Source: Caldimonas mangrovi
Lineage (GTDB): Bacteria; Pseudomonadota; Gammaproteobacteria; Burkholderiales; Burkholderiaceae_C
NCBI RefSeq assembly: GCF_023721835.1
Contig: NZ_JAMKFE010000001.1
Span: forward strand, 1-64,000
Length of the DNA: 64,000 nucleotides
Direction: 5' to 3'
A program made the position numbers and the translations under genes. Numbering within the stretch: the stretch's first letter is position 1; every line of letters begins with the position of its first letter. Shown here in pieces: positions 29,016 through 36,676 of the stretch. The notes beneath the pieces are model-generated. The model was not told where the DNA came from. It saw nothing but the letters and a program-made list of their open reading frames with translations, and did no database searches.

Positions 29016-29348
29016 CTACCGGTCGTTGCCGTTCGCACCCCCGATGGCAGCGGCTTCAGTCTCCTGACCGGGGGACGCGCCTGCCACGGGTTCGAAACGA
29101 CTGGGCATTTCGGTGACCATCGCGAATCGCGGCTGCACCTTCCCGTCGTGCTCCACCTCGGAGAAGAACATCGCGTGCGGGCGGGCCCAGAACCCGGTGT
29201 CCTGATCGAGCTGACGGTAGATGACCAACGGTTCCTCGGTCTCGCTGTGGCGGGCCATGCAGAGGACTTCGTACTCGCTTCCGCTGTAGTGCCTGAAGCG
29301 TCCCAACGGCTGCTGCGGCAGCGGCTTGGTGGGCGGGTGGCGGCTCAT
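29016..29348 (-). CDS. DUF1653 domain protein
   Basis: A 110-residue protein whose first 75 residues match DUF1653: GRFRHYSGSEYEVLCMARHS, then EEPLVIYRQL and FWARPHAMFFSEVEHDG. These small cytoplasmic domains are widespread and of unknown function. The C-terminal tail (about 30 residues) is low in complexity. I chose ATG 29348, with AGGA at a good distance, over an ATG at 29393. It lies 45 bases after the alcohol dehydrogenase gene on the same strand. Confidence 0.8.
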   Translation of the reverse strand: MSRHPPTKPLPQQPLGRFRHYSGSEYEVLCMARHSETEEPLVIYRQLDQDTGFWARPHAMFFSEVEHDGKVQPRFAMVTEMPSRFEPVAGASPGQETEAAAIGGANGNDR

Positions 29349-29393
29349 GGGGTGGGTCCTTTCGGGTGCCAACGCGAACGGCGTGGCCGGCAA

Positions 29394-30413
29394 TTACGAA
29401 ACCGAGACGACGATCTTGCCGGTATGGAGACCTGACTCCAAGGTGGCGATTGCGGCAGGCGCCTCGGACAGGCTGTATGTGTGCGACACGTGCGGCTCGA
29501 TCTTGTGCGCATCGACGAAGGCGAGGAGATCGCGCAGCGATGCCGAGCTGCCGACGAAGATCCCATGCAGCGTCGCGTATTTCGTGATGAGTGCGAGGGG
29601 CTCGACGCTGTCGTAAGTCCAGCCGCCCAGGCCGCCGATGGCTGCGATGTGCCCGCCGAAGGCCAGGCTGCGAAGCGACTCGCCGATGGTGGTCTTGCCG
29701 CCCAGCTCGATGACGAGATCTGCACCGCGCCCGTGCGTCTCGTGCAGCACCGTGTCGGCCCAGCGCGGCGTTTCGACATAGCTGATCCGGCGCGAGCCCG
29801 CCGGGAGGATCTTCGCGGCCTTGGCGACGTCGGAGGTGACGATGAACGGGTCGATCCCGGCCGCGAGTGCGAGTTTGGCGGCCCACATCGCAACGCCGCC
29901 GGTGCCCTGCACGACGAGGTGGCCACCGGCCTTCAGTCTTGCCACTTCGAACATCGAGACCCACGCGGTCACGCCGGCGCAGGGAGCGCAGGCCGCTGTC
30001 GTGAACGAAACGTTGGCGGGAATGGGCACCAGAGCCGACGCGTCCAGCACCACTTCCTCGGCCAGCCAGCCGTCGACGTTGCATCCCCCGCTGACCGCGA
30101 CCTTCTCGGCCGCAGGAGGGCCATCGACCCAGCGGTGGAAGAAGGCGCCCACCACGCGGTCGCCCGCCGCGAATTGCGCCGCCGCATCCGGCCCCACTTC
30201 GAGCACTTCGCCGGCGCCATCGGAACACGGCACCACCGGTCGGTCGGTGGGAGCGGGGTAGAGCCCCTTGGCAATCAGGATTTCGCGGAAATTGAGCGAG
30301 ACCGCGCGCACGGCGACACGCACCTCGTTCGGCCGCAGCCCGGCCCTCGGCCGTGTCACCGCCTCCAGGGATCTGATGCCCCCGCCCGGTTGAAATTGAT
30401 AGGCCAATGGCAT
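29394..30413 (-). CDS. NAD(P)-dependent alcohol dehydrogenase, MDR family
   Basis: A 339-residue medium-chain dehydrogenase/reductase. The catalytic domain opens with NEVRVAVRAVSLNFREILIAKG and the nucleotide-binding loop is VVQGTGGVAMWAAKLALAAG (about 165). The catalytic-zinc Cys of classical ADHs is replaced (LNFRE instead of the NRCDLH type), so it may be a zinc-independent quinone-reductase-like enzyme. I chose ATG 30413 with GGGAGAG upstream; the frame is open to 30563. Substrate unknown. It diverges from the response-regulator gene across a 173-base promoter region. Confidence 0.85.
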   Translation of the reverse strand: MPLAYQFQPGGGIRSLEAVTRPRAGLRPNEVRVAVRAVSLNFREILIAKGLYPAPTDRPVVPCSDGAGEVLEVGPDAAAQFAAGDRVVGAFFHRWVDGPPAAEKVAVSGGCNVDGWLAEEVVLDASALVPIPANVSFTTAACAPCAGVTAWVSMFEVARLKAGGHLVVQGTGGVAMWAAKLALAAGIDPFIVTSDVAKAAKILPAGSRRISYVETPRWADTVLHETHGRGADLVIELGGKTTIGESLRSLAFGGHIAAIGGLGGWTYDSVEPLALITKYATLHGIFVGSSASLRDLLAFVDAHKIEPHVSHTYSLSEAPAAIATLESGLHTGKIVVSVS

Positions 30414-30543
30414 CAGTACACTCTCCCGTTTGTTGTTCAAGGATGACCCAGGTGTCTGCCAACGCCCCTCGGGGCCGAAGTGTGGGTCGTTTTCTGCCGT
30501 CGCATCGCAGGTGCGGCGGATTTCACCATATTGCGTCGCGATG

Positions 30544-30558
30544 ACTCTTTCAAAGAGT
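30544..30558. promoter_or_regulatory. Palindrome in the ADH/response-regulator divergent promoter region
   Basis: ACTCTTTCAAAGAGT is a perfect 7+1+7 palindrome, 29 bases before the start of the response-regulator gene. It is less GC-rich than its surroundings. It may be an operator for one or both divergent genes; no matching consensus is recognised. Confidence 0.4.
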
Positions 30559-30586
30559 GACAAGACGAGACCCAGATAATCGACCC

Positions 30587-31468
30587 ATGAACGACCGTGC
30601 CAGGCAACGCGACATCTCGGTGCTCAAAGGACTGCTGCGCCGGAGGAACGTCCCTCAGAAGAGCTGGGCCGGGCAGCTCTCGGCCATCATTGGTGGCACC
30701 CGGAAGACGGCCGGCAAGCGCGTCGCCGACGAGGGCATCCTGACGCTGCGCGAACTCTTCGCGATCGCGGACCACTTCGACACCACCGTCACCGCCATGC
30801 TGCAAGCCGACTTCCCCGAAGAGCGGCAGATCCCCGGGGCCAGGAAGGGACTGTTGCGCGTCGGCGGCGGGCTGTGGCCTTGCACCGCGGTCACCCGTGG
30901 CGGGCCGCCCGCGAGAGGGGACAAGTTCGTCGGCTACGAAGACCCGTCGGTGGCGCAGTTCGTCGTCTGCGAGGCGGGTCGATCGCCGGCCGGCGTCGCG
31001 CTCGAAGGGGTGCTCAGTTTCAACGTCGATGCGTTCGGAACGACGGGGCCGCTGGTCGTCGTGCTGGACGACGAGGAAACCGCCATGCTGCCCATGTGCC
31101 GGTTCCTGCGTATCGATGCGGGCTTCGATGCGCAGTACGTGAAGGAGCCGGAAGACGTGCTGCCTTTCCTGCAGCAGCCCAACAAGCCGGATGCGTACAT
31201 CCTCGACTGGACCCTCTCGCGCGGGCAGACGTCGCGCGGGGTGATCGAAGGCATCCGCGCCGCGGATGCCGAGTGCCCGATCGTGTTGCTCACCGGGACC
31301 ATCCAGTCGCGCGAAGAGAACGAAAGCGAGATCGCCGACCTCGTCAGGAAGCATCGGATCGATGTCTGCGTGAAGCCGTTCCCGGCGTCCATCATTGCCG
31401 AGAAGCTGAAGTCGATGCTGGACCGTCAGTCTGAGCTTCCACACGTCGACAAGGGAGCGAAATGGTGA
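30587..31468 (+). CDS. Response regulator with N-terminal BetR-like helix-turn-helix and C-terminal receiver
   Basis: A 293-residue protein with reversed domain order. Residues about 5-75 (DISVLKGLLRRRNVPQKSWA through LRELFAIADHFDTTVTAML) look like a BetR-type or XRE-like DNA-binding domain. Residues about 155-280 form a receiver with acidic pocket VVLDDEE, phospho-acceptor Asp207 (YILDWTLS), LLTGT and VCVKPF. The last 77 bases overlap, in antisense, the end of the histidine kinase gene at 31392, its likely partner. I chose ATG 30587; an upstream ATG at 30557 overlaps the promoter palindrome. Confidence 0.8.
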   Translation: MNDRARQRDISVLKGLLRRRNVPQKSWAGQLSAIIGGTRKTAGKRVADEGILTLRELFAIADHFDTTVTAMLQADFPEERQIPGARKGLLRVGGGLWPCTAVTRGGPPARGDKFVGYEDPSVAQFVVCEAGRSPAGVALEGVLSFNVDAFGTTGPLVVVLDDEETAMLPMCRFLRIDAGFDAQYVKEPEDVLPFLQQPNKPDAYILDWTLSRGQTSRGVIEGIRAADAECPIVLLTGTIQSREENESEIADLVRKHRIDVCVKPFPASIIAEKLKSMLDRQSELPHVDKGAKW

Positions 31469-32897
31469 CCTCGGTGCCGCGTTGAGGCTCCGATTCGATC
31501 AGCATCCACCCGCCGAGGTCGGCCAGGTGGGACTGCACGATCGCGAGGCCCAACCCCAGGCCTTGAGGATCCAGCAGTTTGCTCCCCCGGCCACGCACGA
31601 AGGGTTCCACGACCCGGCTTGACGCCGCCTTGCTCATTCCGACACCGCTGTCCTTCACCGAGACGACCAGCGGCGCGCCCGGTTCCAGGGACGCGGTGAC
31701 CGCGACATATCCCGCCCGCGTGTACTTCACGGCATTGCCGACGATGTTGGTGAGGATCTGTCTCATGCGGATCTCGTCGAGTTCGACGCGGAAGTCGAGC
31801 CCATCGAAGTTGCTCAGAAACTCCAGCCTTCTGGTCGTCGCATTCTTGCGCTGTGGGGCCAGGGTTCTGCGCAGGAACGTCGAGAGATGCAACGTTCTCA
31901 GGCGGAGTCCCGGCGCGCTGTCGGCGCGCACGAACTCGACCAGGTCGCCGGCGATCTGGTTGAGTTGCTGCGTCGCCTCCCGCAGCGGCGCCATGCACGT
32001 AGCGATCTCGTGCGGGTAGCGCTCGAGCAGATCGAGACTGCTGACGATGGTCTGCAGCGGGGTGCGCAATTCGTGGCTGGCGGTGGCCATGAACACCTTC
32101 CGGGCCGCGACGGTCAGTTCCTTCTCCGACTCTGCCGCGGCTCTTGCGGCGCGCAGCTGTGCCTGCCTCAGGGCGTCGCGTTCATTCTCGACCTGGCGAT
32201 GCTCCGTGACGTCGCGGCCGCTGATGCCCAACACCAGCTTGGCATCGACGGGATCGGTCAACGGCCGGCAGTCCAACTCGTAGATTCTTTCCCCATCGGC
32301 CGACGTCAGCATCGTGAACTCCTGGTGTACACGCTCCTGTCTCGCGACTGCTGCGACGATGGTCGACGCGTCGTCCGGGTTGGCGAACGTGGCGTGCAGC
32401 GGCGACGGGACACCCGCGGTCGGCAACTTCTCCCAAGCTGCAGCGGCGGCCGGATTGCGAAAGAGGACGGTGCCGTCCAGGCAGTAGAGCGCCACGACGG
32501 TGGACGTATAGGACAGCACCTGCACGCCGCGCAACTGGGCATCAGGGACGGCGCGCAAGTCGGACGCGCAGAACAGGATGCCGTCGGTGCTGCCGTCGGC
32601 CGCCAGGACGACGTTGCTCTTGAGCACGATCTGCCGGGGCCGACCCCGTGGATACAGCGTCCACTGTTCTTCGACCGGCACGCCTTCCAGGGCGCGTCGA
32701 TGGACGGAATCGAGCCGGACCAGCGCGGTCGGTGTGATGTCGGAGAAGTCGCGCGCAGCCAGATCCTCCCTGCTCGCGGCGTCCCAGAACCCGAGAGCTG
32801 CAGCGTTCGCCCAGGTGATGCGAAGCAGGTGCTTGTCGAACACCCACATCGGAATGCTCAGCCAGTCGTAGGTGCCCAGCGATGCGACCGGAATCAC
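31392..32897 (-). CDS. PAS-domain sensor histidine kinase, apparently soluble
   Basis: A 501-residue kinase with two PAS-like domains (about 1-115 and 120-230), a coiled coil, then a HisKA/HATPase core. The H-box is TASHELRTPLQTIVSS, the N-box ILTNIVGNAVKYT, and the G-boxes KDSGVGMS and GLGLGLAIV. No membrane segment is visible, so it should sense a cytoplasmic cue such as redox, oxygen or a ligand. It overlaps tail to tail with the response-regulator gene, its probable partner. The 400 bases upstream contain an AT-rich patch with repeated TTACC sites that may control it. Confidence 0.9.
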   Translation of the reverse strand: MIPVASLGTYDWLSIPMWVFDKHLLRITWANAAALGFWDAASREDLAARDFSDITPTALVRLDSVHRRALEGVPVEEQWTLYPRGRPRQIVLKSNVVLAADGSTDGILFCASDLRAVPDAQLRGVQVLSYTSTVVALYCLDGTVLFRNPAAAAAWEKLPTAGVPSPLHATFANPDDASTIVAAVARQERVHQEFTMLTSADGERIYELDCRPLTDPVDAKLVLGISGRDVTEHRQVENERDALRQAQLRAARAAAESEKELTVAARKVFMATASHELRTPLQTIVSSLDLLERYPHEIATCMAPLREATQQLNQIAGDLVEFVRADSAPGLRLRTLHLSTFLRRTLAPQRKNATTRRLEFLSNFDGLDFRVELDEIRMRQILTNIVGNAVKYTRAGYVAVTASLEPGAPLVVSVKDSGVGMSKAASSRVVEPFVRGRGSKLLDPQGLGLGLAIVQSHLADLGGWMLIESEPQRGTEVTISLPCRRVEAQTDGPASTSASRQ

Positions 32898-32960
32898 GGC
32901 TTCGCTCCTTGCGGCGCTGGCCTGCCACGCGCCATGGACCGTTGTCGCCTGGATTCAGAA

Positions 32961-33050
32961 AAACGGTAAAAAATTACCTGATGACCGAAAAGCATCTAGT
33001 TACCCCGATGGGGCGAAACAGCCATTACTCTGCGTAGAGTTTTACCGTTT
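32961..33050. promoter_or_regulatory. AT-rich control region with repeated GGTAA/TTACC half-sites
   Basis: The 400-base gap between the kinase gene and the next plus-strand gene includes about 110 bases of unusually AT-rich sequence. AAACGGTAAAA at 32961-32971 is exactly complementary to TTTTACCGTTT at 33040-33050. GGTAA (32965) and TTACC (32974) form a tighter palindrome, and another TTACC is at 33000. This looks like a multi-site binding region for a regulator, possibly the neighbouring response regulator. The remainder of the gap shows nothing clear. Confidence 0.45.
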
Positions 33051-33297
33051 GCCCCTTGATTGAGTATGGCGCGGTAGTAATTTCCCAAACAAGACGGCAC
33101 TGAAGCAGCATCGCAGCCGGAACGGCTCGCAGTCATGCAGCAGTGCGACAACGCCAGGAACCGGCTTGCGCGCGTTCTCTGCGGCCCGCTCCCTCGTCCC
33201 TCGAGACGATGGTATCGGTGCCCGCAGCCCCTGCAGGTTGCGCAATGTATTTCGCCATTGCCATTCCAGCCAGCAGGCTTCCTGCGGGGAGATGTGG

Positions 33298-33612
33298 ATG
33301 ATTGAAGAGAGCGCTGACCCGGTTGCTTCTGCGCGCGTGGACAGTGGTGTCACGCCGGGCGCCTGGCGTTGCCTGCCGCTGACACCGGAGATCAGGGCGC
33401 AGATGCAGGTCTGTCTGCTCAACGTGGAGATGCTGGCCGGCATGAGGCTGCAAGGCAATGTCGGGCGTTGCGTGGAGCGCCTGGACCGTGCCATCGATGC
33501 GCTTGTCGATGCCGTGTCGAAGGCCGGGCATGACCACACACCCACCGCAGTTGACACACACCCATCGCCGACGGCGTCTTATCGGTCGAGGGGGGCCGTC
33601 CTGCGGCCGTGA
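33298..33612 (+). CDS. Hypothetical protein
   Basis: A 104-residue protein that I do not recognise. The middle (PLTPEIRAQMQVCLLNVEMLAG through CVERLDRAIDALVDAVSKAG) is predicted helical; the ends are polar and low in complexity. I chose ATG 33298 because GGGGAG lies about 7 bases upstream; an in-frame ATG sits at 33292 and the frame is open to 33166. It ends close to or overlapping the next hypothetical gene, so the two may form a small operon reading away from the kinase. Confidence 0.5.
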   Translation: MIEESADPVASARVDSGVTPGAWRCLPLTPEIRAQMQVCLLNVEMLAGMRLQGNVGRCVERLDRAIDALVDAVSKAGHDHTPTAVDTHPSPTASYRSRGAVLRP

Positions 33613-33671
33613 AGACGGCCTTCTTCAACCCGCGATGGCGAAGCCCGGGCGAAATTCGAGGGAGCGACACC

Positions 33672-34310
33672 ATGAAAGAAAGCTGCGGGAAGCACCCGGC
33701 AGACAGGGACATCTTGCCGCTGGTGAGGGTGGCGGAAGTGCAGACGGCAGAGCTTCACGGACCGGCATGCGCGCCGACGTCCGAGCGGGCCTTTTCCGCA
33801 TCCGCGGGGGCGCTGAGGCTTCGATTGCCGGATGCCACCACGGGCCTGTTGTTGGACGGCCGTGCAAGCTCGCGCATGGAGCTGCTCTTGCGCGTTTCCC
33901 CTTTCGGCACGCCGGTGATCTGTGCAGCGATGCAGAGCGGTGGCACACAAGTGCGAGCTGTGCTCAACGGCTGCGACGATCGGGCGCGGCAGTGGTTGAA
34001 CAGCGTGCTGATGTTCGAGCGAGCGTGCCTGTGCATCGATACGGAGAGGGCGGGCCTGCCTGCATGGATGAGTTTCGACCTGATCAGCGCTGAGAAGCTG
34101 GCCGCCAGTTTCGCCCGACAACGCGCGCCAGACCTGTCGGCGTCGCTCGCAGCGATCGAGATGTCCGAGGCCGCCGTGCAACTGGCCGCCGCGGAGGCGG
34201 TGCCGACGCTCATCGAGGGGCAAGCGATCGAAACACTGGTGATTGCCGTGGTGCGCCCCTGCGCTCGGCAGGCAGGCGTGCAGGCAAGCGAGCGGTGGGC
34301 GATGTCGTGA
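33672..34310 (+). CDS. Hypothetical protein
   Basis: A 212-residue soluble protein without a family I can name. It is rich in Ala, Arg and Cys, with a beta-rich central part (RMELLLRVSPFGTPVICAAM) and a helical C-terminal third (LSASLAAIEMSEAAVQLAAAE). I chose ATG 33672 because GAGGGAG precedes it; a GTG at 33609 would overlap the previous stop (GTGA) and add 21 residues. It converges with the acyl-CoA dehydrogenase operon, 8 bases between stops. Codon usage looks normal, so it is probably expressed. Confidence 0.55.
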   Translation: MKESCGKHPADRDILPLVRVAEVQTAELHGPACAPTSERAFSASAGALRLRLPDATTGLLLDGRASSRMELLLRVSPFGTPVICAAMQSGGTQVRAVLNGCDDRARQWLNSVLMFERACLCIDTERAGLPAWMSFDLISAEKLAASFARQRAPDLSASLAAIEMSEAAVQLAAAEAVPTLIEGQAIETLVIAVVRPCARQAGVQASERWAMS

Positions 34311-34318
34311 CGCGCGGC

Positions 34319-35461
34319 TCAAGCCGCGTCACGACATTCCGCGAAACGGGCCAGGTGGGTATCGGTATCGCCGCCGCTCAGCTCGATCGCCATCAGGCGC
34401 TTGAACAAGTGGCTCACGTGGAGCTCGTCGGTGACGCCCATGCCGCCATGCAGCTGCACCGCCTGCTGGCCGACATAGCGACAGGCGCGGCCGATGATCA
34501 CCTTGGCCGCGGACAAGGCGCGTGCACGTTCGGCGGCGTCGGCGTGGCGGCAGCGCATCGCCGCCAGGACGCTCATCGAGCGGGCCTGCTCGTGATGCAT
34601 CAGCATCTCGGCGGCGCGGTGCTGCAGGACCTGGAAGCGGCCGATCGGCTGGCCGAACTGCTGGCGTGTGCGCAGGTATTCGAGCGTGGCGTCGAGCGCG
34701 GCCTTGATCACCCCGCTGGCCTCGGCGCACAAGGCCGCAAGGCCGGCGTCGAGGGCCCGCGACAGCGACGGCCAGGCAGCGCCTTCGAGGCCCACCCGGG
34801 CGGAGCCCGCCACGTGGCAGTCCTTCAGGTGCACATCGGCGGCGGGCAGTCCGTCGACGCTGCGGTAAGGCAGCAGACGCAGCCCGGGCGTGTCGCGCGG
34901 CAGCAGGAACAGCGAGACGCCGTGCTCGTCCCGAGCGGCGCCCGACGTGCGTGCGGTCACCAGCAGGACGTCTGCCGCCGGGGCGTGCATCACCACGGAC
35001 TTGTGGCCGCTCAGCACATAACCGTCGCCGGTGGCAACGGCGCGCGTCTGCAGATGCAGCTCGAAGCCGCGCGCCGACGTTTCTTCATGGGCCAGCACGG
35101 CGACGGTCTCGCCGCCGGCCAGCCGCGGTAGCCACTCGGCCTGCTGCGGCGCACTGCCGGCATGCGCCAGCAACTGGGTCGCGACCACGGCGCTGGCGAG
35201 GTAGGGCTCGAGCAGCAGCCCTGCGCCGAGCGCCTGCATCACGATCATCGTCTCGACCGGGCCGCCATCGAGGCCGCCGTGGCGTTCGGGCACGTGCAAG
35301 GCGAGCAGCCCCAGGTCGGCCAGGCCTTGCCATACCGTGCGGCTCCAGCCGGATTCGCTGTGCAGCACCGCGCGCCGCTGCTCGAAGCCGTATTCCCTCG
35401 CGACGAAACGGCGCACCGTGTCGTCCAGCAGTTGCTGCTCTTCGGTGAGGTTGAAATTCAT
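34319..35461 (-). CDS. Acyl-CoA dehydrogenase, PimD-like small subunit
   Basis: A 380-residue flavoprotein of the acyl-CoA dehydrogenase family, resembling the small subunit of pimeloyl-CoA dehydrogenase. N-terminal helical domain (MNFNLTEEQQLLDDTVRRFV), middle beta domain, and C-terminal helices with YLRTRQQFGQPIGRFQVLQH and QLHGGMGVTDELHVSHLFKRL; the Glu of TDEL is a candidate catalytic base. I chose ATG 35461; an ATG at 35479 is in frame. It follows the larger acyl-CoA dehydrogenase with a short overlap or gap, and the two probably form a heteromer acting on dicarboxyl or medium-chain acyl-CoAs. Confidence 0.85.
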   Translation of the reverse strand: MNFNLTEEQQLLDDTVRRFVAREYGFEQRRAVLHSESGWSRTVWQGLADLGLLALHVPERHGGLDGGPVETMIVMQALGAGLLLEPYLASAVVATQLLAHAGSAPQQAEWLPRLAGGETVAVLAHEETSARGFELHLQTRAVATGDGYVLSGHKSVVMHAPAADVLLVTARTSGAARDEHGVSLFLLPRDTPGLRLLPYRSVDGLPAADVHLKDCHVAGSARVGLEGAAWPSLSRALDAGLAALCAEASGVIKAALDATLEYLRTRQQFGQPIGRFQVLQHRAAEMLMHHEQARSMSVLAAMRCRHADAAERARALSAAKVIIGRACRYVGQQAVQLHGGMGVTDELHVSHLFKRLMAIELSGGDTDTHLARFAECRDAA

Positions 35462-35475
35462 CGCAGCTCGCTCTC

Positions 35476-36672
35476 TCACAAGCCCAGCAGCTGCTGGGAG
35501 ATGATGTTCTTCTGGATCTCGTTGGAGCCGCCGAAGATCGACAGCTTGCGCATGTTCAGATAGTTGGCGGCCAGGCCACGTGCATGGCCCGGGCCGACGT
35601 CCTCGCCCTGCCAGCCGGCGGCCATGGCCTCACCGCGGTACGGCAGCGCATAAGGGCCGACCGCCTGCACCAGCAGCTCCGTGATGGCCTGCTGGATCTC
35701 GGTGCCCTTGATCTTCAGGATGGAGGCTTCCGGTCCGGGGGCACGCTGCTCGGCCTCGGCCGACAACACGCGCAGGTTGGTCAGCTCCAGTGCCATCAGG
35801 TCGATCTCGACCTCGGCCACCTTGGCGGCGAACAACGGGTCCTGGATCAGCGGACGCCCGCGGCGCACCTCTTGTGCTGCGATGCGTCGCAGCCGCGCCA
35901 GCTCGCGCTTGGCGATGCCGATGCCGGCGATGTTGGTGCGCTCGTGGCCGAGCAGGAACTTCGCATACGTCCAGCCCTTGTTCTCTTCGCCGACGAGGTT
36001 CTCGACCGGCACCTTGACGTCTTCGAACCAGACCTCGTTGACCTCGTGTGCTCCGTCCATCGTGATGATCGGCCGCACCGTGATGCCGGGCGTCTTCATG
36101 TCGATCAGCAGGAAGGAGATGCCGCTTTGAGGCTTCACGTCGAGATCGGTGCGCACCAGGCAGAAGATCCAGTCGGCATGCTGGCCGAGCGTGTTCCAGG
36201 TCTTCTGGCCATTGACAATGTAGTGCCCGCCGACCCGCTCGGCGCGCGTGCGCAGCGACGCCAGGTCGGAGCCGGCACCCGGCTCCGAATAGCCCTGACA
36301 CCACCATTCCTCGGCCGAGAGGATTTTCGGCAGGTAGCGTTGCTGCTGGGCGGCATGGCCGAAGGCCATGATCACGGGCGCCACCATCTTCAGGCCGAAC
36401 GGGATCAACCGGGGTGCGCCGGCGGCAGCGCATTCCTCTTCGAAGATGTACTGCTGCACCGGGCCCCAGCCGGGGCCGCCGAATTCGCGCGGCCAGCCCG
36501 GGCCGCCCCAGCCGCGCGCATGCAGCGTGCGCTGCCACAGCTGGTGGTCGTCCTTGCCGAGGTGCAAGCCGTTCAGCACCTTGTGGCGGATGTGCACCGG
36601 CAGGTGGTCGCGCACGAATGCGCGGACCTCGGCGCGAAACGCCTGCTCTTCGGGCGTGAAGTCGAGCTCCAT
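35476..36672 (-). CDS. Acyl-CoA dehydrogenase, PimC-like large subunit
   Basis: A 398-residue acyl-CoA dehydrogenase resembling the large subunit of pimeloyl-CoA dehydrogenase. Marks include WWCQGYSEPGAGSDLASLRT (flavin-binding segment near 125-145), GQKTWNTLGQHADW, and the C-terminal IFGGSNEIQKNIISQQLLG. It introduces the first double bond in beta-oxidation and passes electrons to ETF. Its start is 4 bases after the 3-hydroxyacyl-CoA dehydrogenase gene, and its end is coupled to the small subunit, so the three form one operon. Confidence 0.88.
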   Translation of the reverse strand: MELDFTPEEQAFRAEVRAFVRDHLPVHIRHKVLNGLHLGKDDHQLWQRTLHARGWGGPGWPREFGGPGWGPVQQYIFEEECAAAGAPRLIPFGLKMVAPVIMAFGHAAQQQRYLPKILSAEEWWCQGYSEPGAGSDLASLRTRAERVGGHYIVNGQKTWNTLGQHADWIFCLVRTDLDVKPQSGISFLLIDMKTPGITVRPIITMDGAHEVNEVWFEDVKVPVENLVGEENKGWTYAKFLLGHERTNIAGIGIAKRELARLRRIAAQEVRRGRPLIQDPLFAAKVAEVEIDLMALELTNLRVLSAEAEQRAPGPEASILKIKGTEIQQAITELLVQAVGPYALPYRGEAMAAGWQGEDVGPGHARGLAANYLNMRKLSIFGGSNEIQKNIISQQLLGL

Positions 36673-36676
36673 CGGG

